From the NCBI GenBank assembly GCA_903813345.2, contig CAIIXF020000007.1, forward strand, positions 1,679,730-1,743,729: a stretch of 64,000 bases of DNA, in the 5' to 3' direction. The first letter of the stretch is position 1. Every line of letters begins with the position of its first letter. The notes under the pieces were generated by a model, which worked only from the letters and a program-made list of their open reading frames with translations, was not told where the DNA came from and did not search any database. Both the position numbers and the translations under genes were made by a program. The stretch comes from Owenia fusiformis. Lineage: Eukaryota > Annelida > Polychaeta > Sabellida > Oweniidae. This document shows positions 1-12,768 of the stretch, one piece after another.

Positions 1-163
1 TTATTACATTAACACACGAGGCATTACTTAACATGAAAAAATGTTTGAATGCTACTTCTTAAATTATTGCAAATGGTTATAAAATATTACAAGTCCACTT
101 ATTTGTTGCCATTCTGCTATTGGCAGAAACATGTTGGAACGCATATGTTTATTTATGTTCACA

Positions 164-300
164 GTAATAATTTGATGTCAGTCTAAAGAGAACTTAAGTT
201 ATTGGAAGATATAAGAATTTGTTGCAAATGCTGAACCACCGAATACCATCCATGAAAAAATTGTAGACTATAACAAAAAGTCACCATGACATAAAAACAC
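164..300 (+). repeat. dispersed repeat tail (copy 1)
   Basis: Text of the form TTAAGTTATTGGAAG, then AGAATTTGTTGCAAATGCTG, then a GACTATAACAAAAAGTCACC tail ending in GACATAA. The same order of words recurs at 33570-33700, and shorter versions occur near 5280-5335 and 57610-57715. This marks an interspersed family with a conserved 3' tail. Confidence 0.6.
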
Positions 301-427
301 TATTAAGTATTTATCCATGATTATGAAATATTTTCAATGGACAAACAGGTTTTGGATAAAGCATCATCAAGTTTTCGGTTTGAAACAGTTCTTTGTATTA
401 ATCTGAAAGAAACTCAGGTATCTTTAT

Positions 428-578
428 CCTGGGGCCATTAACAGAAGCTTCATAAAGTTAGGAATTCGTAAAACCCATTGTTCTCTAACTGTGACATCAT
501 TATAACCATGGTTACAACAACTGATTTACGAATTCGTAACTTTACTAAGTTTCTGTTAATGACCCCATGGCTAGGACC
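428..578. mobile_element. short hairpin MITE-like element
   Basis: A left arm around 432-473 (GGCCATTAACAG through GAATTCGTAAA) is repeated in inverse orientation at about 522-568 (TTTACGAATTCGTAA through TTCTGTTAATGACC). The spacer is about 50 bp. There is no coding content. The exact ends and a target duplication are not clear. Confidence 0.5.
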
Positions 579-898
579 ATAGGCAGTAAGTTTCTAGCCA
601 GTGCAGGCACTCTAGAAATCACCTCTCTAATGTTCTAGTTAATGAGCTAGACCCTGTCCCAGATGCTAGAATTGGGCGATTAGGAAACCAAAATGCTAAC
701 CATTACACAGAGGCAAACACCCATCTTTTTTATCTATATTATTTTTAAGTGCAGACAATACAGAGATTTCCAAATACCAGCATTTGTATTTCTACATAGT
801 ACTGGAATAGTATGTCAGTACTAGGCACTTTTTGGATTTAAATTAACATTACATTCAACATAAATACAACATAAATACAAATTAGCTTCAGAAAGCAT

Positions 899-1282
899 TA
901 AGCTTGTATTCGCAAATGCAACTTTCAGCTGATGGCTACCAGACTAACCTGTTAACTTCATTTTGAAGTTGATTTAATGAAGAATGGCTTAGTTGATGAA
1001 CAGTGATCAGTGATCAGTGATTGCATGATTCTTTATGCCACTGTAACAATCAATTATAATAAAGCTGCTCGATTAAATAAGCAAACAGATTGTAGGTCAT
1101 TGTTACTTTCTGGTAAATAGGCAGATTAACCCGTTGTTAAGGTCACCAATTGGGTTTGATGCGATAGCTTGCAACTTCCAGGATACGTGGCAGGTACTAT
1201 TTATATCTTAATGAGTCTACCATCAAATTGCAATCAACCAGGTAGGTGCTAGCTGAAAGTTGCATTCGCCAATACAAGCTAA
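899..1282. mobile_element. MITE with about 30-bp inverted ends
   Basis: The left end reads AGCTTGTATTCGCAAATGCA and the right end, on the other strand, reads AGCTTGTATTGGCGAATGCA; both continue with ACTTTCAGCT. The ends abut TTA/TAA, which would suit a 3-bp-target Harbinger-like element, though that class is inferred. A related but diverged inverted pair occurs near 55337-55585. Confidence 0.6.
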
Positions 1283-3137
1283 GAGTATGTTTTTGCTTCA
1301 CCGGGTACATAGCTTCCTTATGTTACCATGGTAACACTTATGATACCTTGTGATAGGTTTTCATAGGTTTTGAAATTGTCACATGTTTATAAGGTACTTT
1401 AAAAGTTTACTAAATAATCCAATCAGACCAATAAGGTAACTTAATGCACCTTTACATGTTACGTATTGCAGCATTGTTAATACATCTACATGTACTAAAT
1501 AAAATCTACATTTGCATTGAAAAACATATATGGTTCACTTTACCATATCAACATCTTGTCATCCTCTGGGCAGGGCTCTAGACATCCAGACATCATTCAC
1601 TTCCTTCTTGGGAATATGAGGTCTGAGTTCTGGAGGCCTATGTTCAGAGGATGCATCTAGTCAACTATTTTACTTTCCAAGTAAATAACTGCATATGTCA
1701 TGTACAGTTAACTCCAATGGGCTAAAATGCCCAATGGAAGCACAAATTGTCTTTGTGATTAGTGGTAAATGCACCCAATTAAGTGAGGAGATAATTCATC
1801 TGTGACTGCTTTGTAGCCAAAGATTGTCCTCAAATAAGCAATTATACCACAGTGAAGGCACTGCACCATATGGTACATTACATTTCATTAAATGAAAAAT
1901 CATTATTTACATAAATACTATATGTAGAAAAAATATACTATAACGCCTACTTTTTGAGCAAACTTTTCCAAATGAACATCTATTGTGCGTGTTTTCAACT
2001 AATAATAATAAGCCTTGCGTGCTTAAAATAAAAGTAAAATCCAATATTCACCCTATGCAGACTGTGCTATACAAAAACAATCGGTGCGGATTTATGTGTG
2101 TGCAGTACAGAATTTAACAGTCATTTTTGTATTTGTGATATTTCATTAAAAGGCATGTTGGGTACTGAAATACTAATATGTGCAGATGATACCTAATAAT
2201 AAGGAAATTGTGTCAATAGGTATGCACTTTATTCTATAACAACGCACTAAGCATTAAACCTCTCTCCAACGTATAGAATTTGAAATTCCCACTTTTATAT
2301 ACCATGTACAACCTTCATTCAGTATTGGTGATCGAGAAGACCTATTGGTAAAAATTGTTTTTTGCATCATTAACTTTCTGTGCGATTCTATAAAAAAAAC
2401 AGGGGAAACATTTATCGGATATGTTTTAACCCATAAATTTCAGCCGGTGTTACCATTTAAATCTGCACAATCACACATAATATGCACTGGTTGTTTTCGC
2501 AAAGCACAGTCTGCATTGGATTTAATTGTAATAATGTTTTCCCCTGTAATTAATACTTTCAATGAAGAGTCCACTGAGGGTTAAACATTGAACATTGGTC
2601 CATATGTTTGAGATAGTATCTCCTTTAAAATAAATGCCCATGGGTATAATTTTGAAACTTATTTTGATATCTCTCCATTTGCCATTCACAACAAAGGGGC
2701 TTATTATTAGAGAACCTGAATCAACTATAGTTTAAATTGCATTGTGCTTCAGAAAGAAGGCAAAGGAATGGAAAACAAGAAGGAAACAGACAGGTTGAGA
2801 TATTATTTCCAAATATCATTATCGTATAATATCGTAACAGCCTTAATTTGAGGCCAGCTGGAACCGGGATTCACGCAGGATTCATGTAAATAGGATGTGG
2901 AAAAGTGAATGCCCCCTCCACAACATTGAAAGCTCCCTACATTTAGACATAATGTACATATTTTAAAGACAATGCATTCTGAATGCATTTTCAGGATGAC
3001 CTTTCCCAATATAAATCTTACTACATGTATTACTAGTAATTTTCCAGGTTAAATGAATAATGTAATGATTTTTCATGTTGTGGATGTGGGGGCAGCAGGC
3101 AGTCCCTGACCCTGTGTATGTACCCTGTGTATTAATA

Positions 3138-3595
3138 TACAGGGTGTCCCAAACATTGTACCCAAATTAAATGGCAAAAAACTCATTTTCCTTCATTTTA
3201 AAAAGCTGAAGTTTTCACATGATTCATAGAATTCATTTTCCAATGAAAAAAATGCTGTTACTTACTGAAAAATTTAAATTGGGGTAAAACGAGCTTTCCT
3301 CTAAAACTAAACAGAATTACCTGGTAAAACTTACAGATTTTATGATAATCAAATTGTCTGCCAAAAGAAAAGATTTCAAAAATACTCCTAGATCCTTCAT
3401 TGCACTCACATTTTAGTTTGTGTCTGTACAACATGGAAAACTTTTCACTAACACAAAATAAAGTTACCAAGTGAAACATTCAGATCTTTATGAACATCAA
3501 ATTGTCTGTCAAATGATCGAATTTCAAAAATATTTCTTCATTGCTCAAGTAGTTATTCCATGTTTGTCTTGGTACAATTTTTGGGACACCCTGTA
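3138..3595. mobile_element. mariner-like MITE, TA target
   Basis: Inverted ends TACAGGGTGTCCCAAA and, on the other strand at 3595, TACAGGGTGTCCCAAAA. TA lies at both borders, as expected for Tc1/mariner-type insertion. The interior (about 430 bp) has no transposase frame, so this is a non-autonomous copy in the intergenic or 3' region of TMEM19. Confidence 0.7.
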
Positions 3596-3676
3596 AATAA
3601 TGCAGCCAAAGATGTTATCCACGTCCATGCAGGATATATCCAAATATTTGGAATGCCACTGAAGGGGTAAGCATAC

Positions 3677-6600
3677 CTGTTATAAGCCCTGACAATAGGT
3701 TTATGCTATGATTGTCAAATATTGGAGATCCACTGATATATTCTACATCATCTCCTGGATATTCTACAATACACTGCTTGGTTTTACAGTACCCTGAAAT
3801 AGCATTACAATATCTTAAAGTACAGTATTACACAATATACAGTACTGCATAATACAAAGTACTGTATTACATAGTAATAAAGACATGGTCTAATAATTTT
3901 GACTTGTCAAGGCTCAAAGATTCAACATGAATTTAAATATAATATAAGGTGATATTGTATAATGGTGATCTCTGTTTTAATGCTATTAATTTATAAAATG
4001 TATTCCTTTAATATGAAATAAAGGCCTATTTACTTTGATTCTTAACTAAAGATTAAGTGGCATATCATAAGGCTAAGGTGAACTGACCTGAATACTGGAA
4101 CATAGCACCTAATATTGAGTCGATGGCAGACCCAATTAGACCAGCTGCTGCTCCCACTAGCACTATTGGCCACTGGGGTGGACAGTTGTATAGCTGGCTT
4201 TCACTGAGCATCAATACTAGGGCCATGTAGTAGGCTAATCCCACTGTCGCTCCACCTAATGCACTGGCTAGTGTGCCAACTAGTGTCACACCACCATTAG
4301 TACCTAGGACAAAAATGTTTTAATAATGTAGAATTTGCAGGATTGCATGATCATCGTGTGTAGACAATCTGTTTGAAGTAATGTTTCAGAATCAAATTGT
4401 GAAATAAATGAGACAGTCAAAGAAATTAGAGCAATGGATATAAAAGACTAGAAACAAGCAGAAAAACTATATTGGCTAAAAAATTTTTAAGATTTCTGGA
4501 TCATTTATATTTGAATATACAGCAGTTTTATCTAATTACCTTTAGGAACAGTAGAGAATGAGGTTATGAGACGAGGTTGGCCAAAGTCTACGACATTGCC
4601 TATTTCAGAGGCCCAGGTATCTCCACAGCTACACGCTAGAGCGCCAAGGACAGCCATCGCTTGCCAAGAGGAGAGATAGAGCCTTGAGAAGTTTATGGGA
4701 AATTCTCCAGTACCATGCTCTATTAGGTGTATAATTGCAATCTCTGTTGCTATCCCACCATTGCATAAAACTTGCACCCAGTTACGCTGACCACCTACAA
4801 CATGAAAAACATCACATGTCATTAGATTCTAATTGTTACGATTATTTGATTCAATTCCTTATAACGTAATTAATGCCTGGGCATTTAGAAAATTAAAAAT
4901 TCTTCTTCCAGACCATTCTAATAAGCGCCTATAATGAAAGAATTCAAAAATCTCCGGAAATTTCATTTATGGCAATTTTTTCTTGCCAAGAATGGCTTAT
5001 TTGCAATATCAGAATGAAGTAACAGCATATTTTTACAATAATATGATGTACGGTACATGGGATCATTAAAAACAGACTATCATTGAATAATTTGATGAAT
5101 GAATGTTCTCATGAATAATCACTTTTTATTTCCTTTATTTTCAATTTTAATGTCAACTGTGCAAAATGCATGACCTAGTTGCTCACAAAAGTCACTTTGA
5201 AGCAAGTTGAAAAATACTTCTTGACCTTTTGTTACCTTGATAAAGTTATTGAAGGTCAAATCTAAAGTCAAATTTGAAGTTGGACACCATAAGAATATGC
5301 CACCACTTTTGGTAATGACATAAAAACTCTAAAACTTCTTTACCTTCTTTAAAATCTGCTTCCAATTTTTTCTTCTTGTCTTGCCTGAATTTTGTAGCTT
5401 TGGAACCGGAGAGAAAAAATGCCAATAATGCAGCAAAAAAGCAGTAGTTGGTAAGTGTCATAACAAATCCCACAAACAAACCTGCAAAACATACCAGTAA
5501 TATTCTCATTTAGTGCTTATAGTTTCTTCAATACAATACTGCACATACATGTACTGTTCATTAGCAGACCGAGAATATAAAGTTGTATAAATGGACAACG
5601 CAGCTAAATGTTTAGTGGTCCCGATAACAATAAAATAAAGTGCAGAAATATGCATTTCTGAAATAGATTGAGAGTAAGTTTGAACAAACGGTCATATTTT
5701 TTTTACATATTCAAGATAACCTGACAGTTGTTTTGAAAAGGTGGGTCATCCTTATTTAATGCTCTATCTACCATTCAAAAAATAGAGAATAGATGTTTCT
5801 AATGCTGGAAATAGCTAGGCGAAAGGTTGGTGGTACAAATCCCATGACTGACTACTTTCTTTAATTCTCAACTGTATTTGCACATACTTATTCATTTGCA
5901 ATACAGTACATATACTATTCCTATAATAAGCTAAATGTTGATGTAGTGTTTTTGCGACATTTACAAAAGCAGGTAGTAGCTGTGTATTTTAGGGAAAGGG
6001 GCAATTTCTTAGAAAAAATGATTGGTATAGTTTTAGAACATATACTATGTATCATAAATAAATAACAGATGCAAAATATCGCTACCAAACATTGAACAAT
6101 ACATGTACTCACAAAATACATTGTCTCTGATGTAACATTTGTTTTCCAGCTTTGAGTAAAAAACAAAGTCAGTGACAACCATTTTTATGCCTGATTATGA
6201 AGCAGAATAATCTCAGGAAGATTTTGATACAAAAATACACACTTTATTATATGGTAATTTTTAGGCCTAGGAAGATACAATCACAACAAATGACTTAAAT
6301 ATTTTAATCAATTATCTCGATTCTTTTTTCCCCAAAAAAGAATTATGATTTTAAGGGAAACAATAGCATGCTTTTTGAAAAGATTGCTTTCAACATTTTA
6401 CACTTTTCCTATTTACACTTACCTATAATTGCACCAGACCGATTCAAACTTCGCTTCTGAAATGCACTTCTTGTAATCAGGATTGGCAGTAGGATTGCAA
6501 ATAACCAGCGCCAAGGGGATATAGGTGACCACACATCTGTAAAGCAAATTGTGTTCATGTATTTCCTAAAATTATCATAAATCATACAGACATTTCATGA

Positions 6601-7940
6601 GTATTAGGTTCAATATGACAACATCACACCACCAAATAGATTTGAAGAAAAAATTTGAAAAAAATTCTATGAACAGTTTTCCTGAAATGACTGTGAAATG
6701 ACAAAATTTATAATTTTTAATGGTCACCCATCAGATTCTAAATCAGCTGTAAATCTGTAACATGTGTACGAGTATAAAGAATATCTGATGCCAATCTAAA
6801 ATTGTTGCCAAAAATGGACTGGGCAGGGCTCCAGCTATTCTTATTTTAACAAAACTCAGAAAATTGAAATGTAGCATCAACTTAGTTGATTGCTTAGATT
6901 CTCTGAGTATCCCATGTGATTCTTTAATTCCAATCAATACACACATGATTGATGCAAAAGATTTCCATACCTTTGGGATTCTAGACTTTGTCATTTTCAA
7001 GGTATTGTACAAAAGTTCACGATAAGTGTTGGAAATTTCAATGGTGGCACTTTTCCTAATTTACTCATGAGATCTCGCAGGAAATAGGGGGGTTAGCTAG
7101 AGTACACCTAGGTGCCCACTTTTCACTCATTTATTCTCTAACCTTCTTTGTCATAGTTTTTGGGAAAAAACTATTTTTTATGTAAAACTTTATATTTGTT
7201 TTTGAAACTAGATTCTCTTTCATTGTTTACAGGGTGCAATATGACTGTATTAACCAGGTGGCACTTAGTGAAATCCGGGGAGAAACCTAGGTGTATTTTA
7301 GCATAGGTCAACAGATTCGTTTCATAAGTTTATTCATTATTTGATAGAAATAATATGGTTTAGCAGGAAAAAGATAAATCTTTGAAGAAAAGCAAAAGAA
7401 GCTCTGGGAAAAAGCAAAAAAACATATCATTAGTTTATATTTTAGCATAGGTCAACAGATTCGTTTCATAAGTTTATTCATTATTTGATAGAAATAATAT
7501 GGTTTAGCAGGAAAAAGATAAATCTTTGAAGAAAAGCAAAAGAAGCTCTGGGAAAAAGCAAAAAAACATATCATTAGTTTTTGACAGGCTCAGAATTGCC
7601 ATTTTTGTATAGTGGGACATGCAGTACAGCTGTAGGGTCACCATCTATATCAGATTTATAAATAAAGACCCTACAGGTGCACCTATGCATCTATCAATGA
7701 TAAAGAAGTGTGTCGATTTTATTTTCAAAAATAGCCTAGCCTGTACTACAGGCTGCAGGCTAGGCCGAGACTTTCTTGACCTCTTGATCCTTGCAGGATA
7801 CGAGGCCAACATGCAATAACAATGTAATACTTTCACATACCCATACTTCCTCTACTACTTAGACTGTGAACACATACACTGATCACCCAAAGGATGAACG
7901 ATAGAGGCAGAATAACTGCCAAAACAATTGCAAAATGCAT
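3677..7940 (-). CDS. TMEM19: TMEM19 homologue (DUF92 membrane protein), last exon missing
   Basis: Multi-pass membrane protein of the DUF92/TMEM19 family; the plant relative VTE6 is a phytyl-phosphate kinase, while the animal role is poorly known. Six coding exons on the minus strand were built from splice sites: 7841-7940 (ATG at 7940), 6423-6536, 5344-5481, 4540-4794, 4088-4303 and 3677-3793. All internal introns are phase 1, and the 940 bp give 313 codons. Family hallmarks are readable: SPWRWLFAILLPILITR, then GGQRNWVQVLCNGG, then ACSCGDTWASEIG, then GTNGGVTLVG, and SPIFDNHSINLLSG near the end. A hydrophobic N-terminal segment follows the start. The family is usually about 330 residues, so only about 20 C-terminal residues are unaccounted for; no final exon was recognised below 3677. 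The gene is head-to-head with the putative first exon of granulin. Confidence 0.88.
5191..5335. repeat. dispersed TTGAAGCAAGTTGAAAAA repeat fragment
   Basis: Shares the words TTGAAGCAAGTTGAAAAAT, GACCTTTTGTTACCTTGA and TTGAAGGTCAAATCT with the tandem array at 32815-33560, and ends in a GCCACCACTTTTGGT tail. It overlaps the start of TMEM19 intron 3. Confidence 0.55.
7294..7581. repeat. perfect 144-bp tandem duplication
   Basis: The block 7294-7437 is repeated immediately at 7438-7581 with no difference that I can see. It lies in TMEM19 intron 1. Such identity means either a very recent duplication or an assembly artefact. Confidence 0.85.
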
Positions 7941-8483
7941 GATTTTTATTTTTTTTAGTTTTTGTAATCTTTCGAGTTTCGAAGGCTGTCTAACACCACG
8001 AAGTTTAGAATAAATATATCTTTGTAGAAAAATTATAATATATGATTATGTAAAGAATAGTCTACGTATAGTACATTTAATCTTCAAGAAAAATTGATGA
8101 TTTTGATATACATATATGCAGAGTTATCCATCTTTATCATTAAAAATAAATAAACATTTCCATCTGATGTTGGCTGCCAATCATAGGGCCCCAATCTTGA
8201 AACAGCTTACAACAATACCAAATAAAAACAAAGTGTTCTTTTTTTCATTCTTTATATCTAATATCATCAGACAGGTAATAAATAATCAGGTATCGGAGTA
8301 TTAAAATTTAAAAACTAGAGAGTCACATTAGATTCAATGGATCTATTGAAATATTTTTTGTTTGAAGTCACATGACTTATCTCACATGACCGGGGCTTAT
8401 GACCGGCTGATACAAAACAACGGGAGAAGAAATCGGGGACAAGCATTAGATTTTGAAGACGTTATCTTACAATACGAATCAAG
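7941..8483. promoter_or_regulatory. probable bidirectional promoter, TMEM19 / granulin
   Basis: The TMEM19 start codon (7940, minus) and a plus-strand splice donor (AAG|GTAAGT at 8483/8484) face away from each other across about 540 bp. Two E-box sites of the M-box/CLEAR type lie at 8367-8376 (GTCACATGAC) and 8381-8390 (CTCACATGAC). In vertebrates, TFEB-family factors bind GTCACGTGAC-like sites in lysosomal gene promoters, including progranulin. Use here is inference. Confidence 0.45.
8391..8483 (+). other. candidate untranslated first exon of granulin
   Basis: This sequence ends in a strong donor (GAATCAAG|GTAAGTTT). The granulin exon holding the ATG (14879-15072) begins at an acceptor (CCTTCCAG) 11 bp before the start codon, so a separate upstream 5' UTR exon must exist. 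This is the best candidate seen. The exon's left edge is arbitrary. Confidence 0.4.
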
Positions 8484-9390
8484 GTAAGTTTTTGTTGAAT
8501 TCATTTTATGAACACCGCCAATTCCCATAGTGATTCGAATAGCTGACCCCACTGATTGTGTGTCAAATAAAATTGAAAAACGATTTTTTTTATTTTTGAC
8601 TGATTGAGACTACAGTGGGGATCATAAAGAATTGCACAAGCTATGAAAATTACATGCTGTCGCACATGTAATAAATTGTTACCTCAGTGTATTCAGTGCT
8701 CTATTTTCTCCGTCTTAGTAAGTCCAAATATAGTGGAATTTGTGTCCCTAATGACAAATAAGAACTTCAAAAGTTGAAGTGGATATTCGCATGTTATGCC
8801 GACTCTTCAAATGTTGAGGTGATTTTGTCGCCCGACTGCGCCGGAACGGAGGATTGGCTCCCAGAATGCAACATGACACGTGCCAGCTTTCAAATGCTGT
8901 TCCGCCATTTTGAAACCTGTCATGAGTAAATACGGTTAACTGATGTTGCATTCTGGGAGTCAACCGTCCTTGGATAACAAACATGGCGATTCATGAAATC
9001 ATTCATTCGACTTGGTAGGGATTTATCCATTATTTGCAGGTATGAAGCTTTGAATTCATTAATTGTGCTACTTTAGTGAACGGGAATTATTTTTCTACCG
9101 CTTGGGAGAGTTTGAGACACGAAACTTGGAAATTAGCTCATTGAGACAACTTGTGAACGTTGAGTTTTATTTTTGTCCCCCACTGTAGTGGTCTGCTTAT
9201 CCGTGCCAGGACTATACACTACTGGCACGGGATGTCTCCAGCAAGTCAAACAAATCATAGTTTTTCAGTCAATTTTATTATCATAAATTCCGATACAGTA
9301 GATTCACAATTTTCAAGATTTGAAAAATCGTCTTGACGAGGGTAGGGACCGAACTTCTGTCACAGAGAGTGACTTCTGTAGCAGAGCAAG
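8484..9390. other. non-coding, probable first intron
   Basis: No supported gene. It contains an imperfect inverted pair around 8857-8885 and 8940-8965 (TGGCTCCCAGAATGCAACAT and its near complement), a motif also present near 33875-33897 and 34150-34175. That suggests another dispersed repeat. Confidence 0.5.
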
Positions 9391-10425
9391 GGGGTTTGTA
9401 GAAAAAACCAGGTACCGGGTAGTAAATCCTCCATGCTGGGTTCAAACTTGGTACCCGGTACCCGGTCAAAAAAACTGGGTACCCAAAAAACGAAAAATAC
9501 GATTATATAACATATTTAGATCATTAGAAAACGTGTAAGATTTGTTTTGAATATACAAAAATGTATGTAACTTCCTTCAAAATTGAGCTAGAAGCTTCAA
9601 ATAAAAAGCATTTTAAGGTTCGTTCCTCTATCATCATGGTCATATTTTCATAGGTTATGGGGTGGGGTGCGATCGCCTATGACATTGTAAGACGTAACAA
9701 TTTACACTTCAGTGGACGTTTCGTCAAAAATTGGGATAACTTAAATTATGATTAATAATCAAAATCTTACACGTTGCATCATGTAAATTAACACACGTCA
9801 CCTCTCTGCTAAAGTAACGATAGCTATTTACAGATTTAAATCATAATCAAAACTGTTCACGTACCAACATACAAACTATTGAAATTAGAGGTGATGAAAA
9901 ATTTCGAACGGAATGCGTGACATATACGTGATTCGCGTGAAAAGTCCGAACGGATTGCGTACGTTTTTTTTGGTGTTCGTATTTTTGCTGTATCGGCAAA
10001 CTGTTTTAGAATTTTTTCTACAGAATTATTATTGCTTGACAATACCAGGTAAAATGCGTATTTGCGTGACATTTTCTGGCGTGACTTCAAATTCTTCAGC
10101 AAATGCGTGACAAATACGCAAATTGCGGGACAGTTGACAGGCCTAATAACCGATGAAAATATGACCATGATGATAGAGGAAGAAAAGAGCCTTAAAATGC
10201 TTTTTATTTGAAGCTTCTGGCTCAATTTTGAGGGAAGTTGCATACATCTTTGTATATTCAAAACAAATCTTACACGTTTTCTAATGATCTAATTATGTTG
10301 TATATAAGTATTTTTCGTTTTTTGGGTACCCGGTTTTTGATAACCGGGTACCGGGTACCGGGTACCAAGTATGAACCCAGCATGGAGGATTTACTACCCG
10401 GTACCCGGTTTTTTCTACAAATCCC
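9391..10425. mobile_element. 1,035-bp GGTACC-ended transposon with target duplication
   Basis: Long inverted arms run from 9391 inward and from 10425 inward for about 280 bp. Both start GGG(G/A)TTTGTAGAAAAAACC, followed by runs of the heptamer GGTACCG/GGTACCC, then AT-rich text. The site is flanked by an identical 8-bp direct repeat, AGAGCAAG (9383-9390 and 10426-10433; nine bases if one terminal G is counted). No transposase frame is present, so it is non-autonomous. The same terminus bounds the much larger segment 52370-61276, and most of the interior of this element is shared with 52370-53003. Confidence 0.85.
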
Positions 10426-10433
10426 AGAGCAAG

Positions 10434-12740
10434 GACGTCTACATGTATCTGCCGAGTTAGGTAAAACATTTATCACAGCTTCCACTGTAACATAAATCAA
10501 ATCACGTAATAGAAAAGTTGGAGAACTTGATTGGTTGTATTTACCCCCATGAATGGAGAATGAGGCAGGAATGGCTATCGTTTCATATCGATATACCGCT
10601 ATACAGTCTCTCATTGGCACATGTGATATATTCAATATATATCATTGATATAAATTGACATATACATGTATCCTCTAACCAAGATATTTGATTATAAAGC
10701 GATCAATATATCTTCAATACAGAGGTTTTAGTTCTTCAAACTATCAGTCACAATCATCTGCATGGTATTCACCATATATCCTATCTAAGATCAATGTGCA
10801 TACAGTATATCCGCTATTATGAGATATTTATCTTATCCTAGAGGTATACTGTATATATCAGATCTAACACAGAAGCTTGTGAGATTAGTTCTTAAAATTA
10901 TCTTACACAATAGACATGATATATACTCAATAAGATAAAGAGCACACAATATATTTGCTACATTAGAAATATATCCCATCTTTGAGATATATAGAGGTTA
11001 TTTAATGGGATGGTTTTGATACAGGGTATATCTGAGGGAAATACTTTATATCTACCCAAGGGACCGAGGTAAATATAGTGGTAAATATCGTTGCTCGTAT
11101 CGAAATTAAAGATAATGTATTGTGAGACCCCTAATCATAAGGCACTCACTGGCATGTTAATCAAGAAGATTGGTTCTAACATTTCATTTGATAGAACATG
11201 TGGTTTTAGGAGTGTCAAGAGTAGAAGTGTCAATGGCATTTGACTTTTTGAAGACTCTATGAGGCAATTTATTCTCATTTATACCTACCAGCCCCTCTTT
11301 CTCTCAAGACACCCTTTCAAAGAAGCTCTAAAACCCATAATGCTTTAAAATGTGGTGACATATTGCCATGGCCACCATTTTTGTGATCAGTGTTCAGCAT
11401 CTATTATGATTGTCTCACTTTTCCAAATGATGATATGTTGTCATGTTAACCTCTTCACTAACCAGAGTGATGAGATATATCTAGCCACAAAATAATTGAC
11501 CACAAGACCAAGTGTGACAAAGATAATCTGTTCCACAATTTTACATGATAATTGACCATGAGAGAGTGACAAGATAATCTGTTTCTGAATTACACATAAG
11601 AATGGACTATTGTATTGTAGTGTGACAAGATAATCTGTTTCTGAATTACACATAAGAATGGACTATTGGATAGTGACAGCATAATCTGTTCCAGAATTTT
11701 TCATTTAAATTGTTTGTACCAAATTGAGCATCACATGTTGCGCATGTATTCATTGGAATCTACATGTAAAATTACATCTAGAAATATGGTTTTAAAAAGA
11801 GTTTATCAACTTCGAAAAATTTAATTTTCTTTGAAAATATGACTTCTAGGTCGGGGAGATTCTCCATAGCCCCCATATTGTAAAATACATTAGGGTAATA
11901 TGAAAAGTGAACCACTAAAACTGATGAATATTCAAGTTTAGGGAATTTTGTAATACCCTGCCATGTTATTTCCCCCGAATCAGCCACCTGGTGGCAAAAC
12001 TGGTCACTACCAACTCGCATCTGAGTAATTCTGATAGGGAATTTGATTGACCTATCTGATTTAGTAAGGCTGGATCAAAAGATCATAAAAAATGGAGGTG
12101 AATCTCTTTAAAAACAGATAAATCATATTATTGAAAATGGTACAAGATTCCTATATTTAATAGAATAATAGAATAACTTGTTAAGTACTAAGGTACAACA
12201 CTTGTGATCACTCCCTTACATAAATCACTTGTCTTAGGTATCTTGTAGACTTTATGTTCACTGATAAAAACATTGTTATGCTATCACATGATGATGAAGC
12301 AATGTGCCAAATCAATATATCGCGTGGTCAGTTGTGTTGAAATGTTTGTTCTTCAAATAATTATCAAAGAATATTGAAGATACTTAGTTCAAACATGGGC
12401 TTTCAACTAGAATTGAAAAGCCCATGGTTCAAATAAAGACTTCATGTCTTCTAAGTGGTCACTGATAGTTGCATCATTTAGGTAGTACATGTACAATGTA
12501 CATTTACTCTTGAATCAGTGGTATAGAGTGGACTTAAAAAGTATTTTCATTTCAAAATATCTGGCTCTCCATTCCTGGTTTTACTTCGATGTTTTCATTT
12601 TTAATTGAGAATTTCCAGATTTCAGAATATTTTTGTATCTTATTTCTATTAAACTATAAGTTTGGTTAATGGTTAAGAATACCAGCATATTTAAAATTGT
12701 TTGAAAAAGATTAATGCTTTTATATGTCCAAGGATGCTTC
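10434..12740. other. AT-rich non-coding DNA
   Basis: No gene supported. From 10570 to 11100 the sequence is dense in GATATA/TATATC words. At 11440-11700 a short unit (AGTGACAAGATAATCTGTTTC, followed by a TTACACATAAGAATGGACTA-like text) is repeated about three to four times, forming a degenerate tandem array. Confidence 0.5.
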
Positions 12741-12768
12741 CAGCTGTTGCCTTGCTCGATAAATAATA

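Larger units (their letters stand above)
1..3137. other. intergenic DNA 3' of TMEM19
   Basis: No convincing coding exon was found. Open frames here are short, lack splice context and resemble nothing I recognise. The stretch holds a repeat-family tail (164-300), a short hairpin element (428-578) and an inverted-repeat element (899-1282). The last, short TMEM19 exon (about 20 codons expected) should lie here or left of the window, but I could not identify it. Confidence 0.6.

Noticed and set aside
2345-2584. 79-codon frame near the left edge
   Set aside because: It starts with TTG, has no splice signals or recognisable domain, and lies in AT-rich intergenic sequence.
10270-10635. 121-codon minus-strand frame
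   Set aside because: Half of it lies in the GGTACC inverted end of a transposon, and the rest has no recognisable feature.
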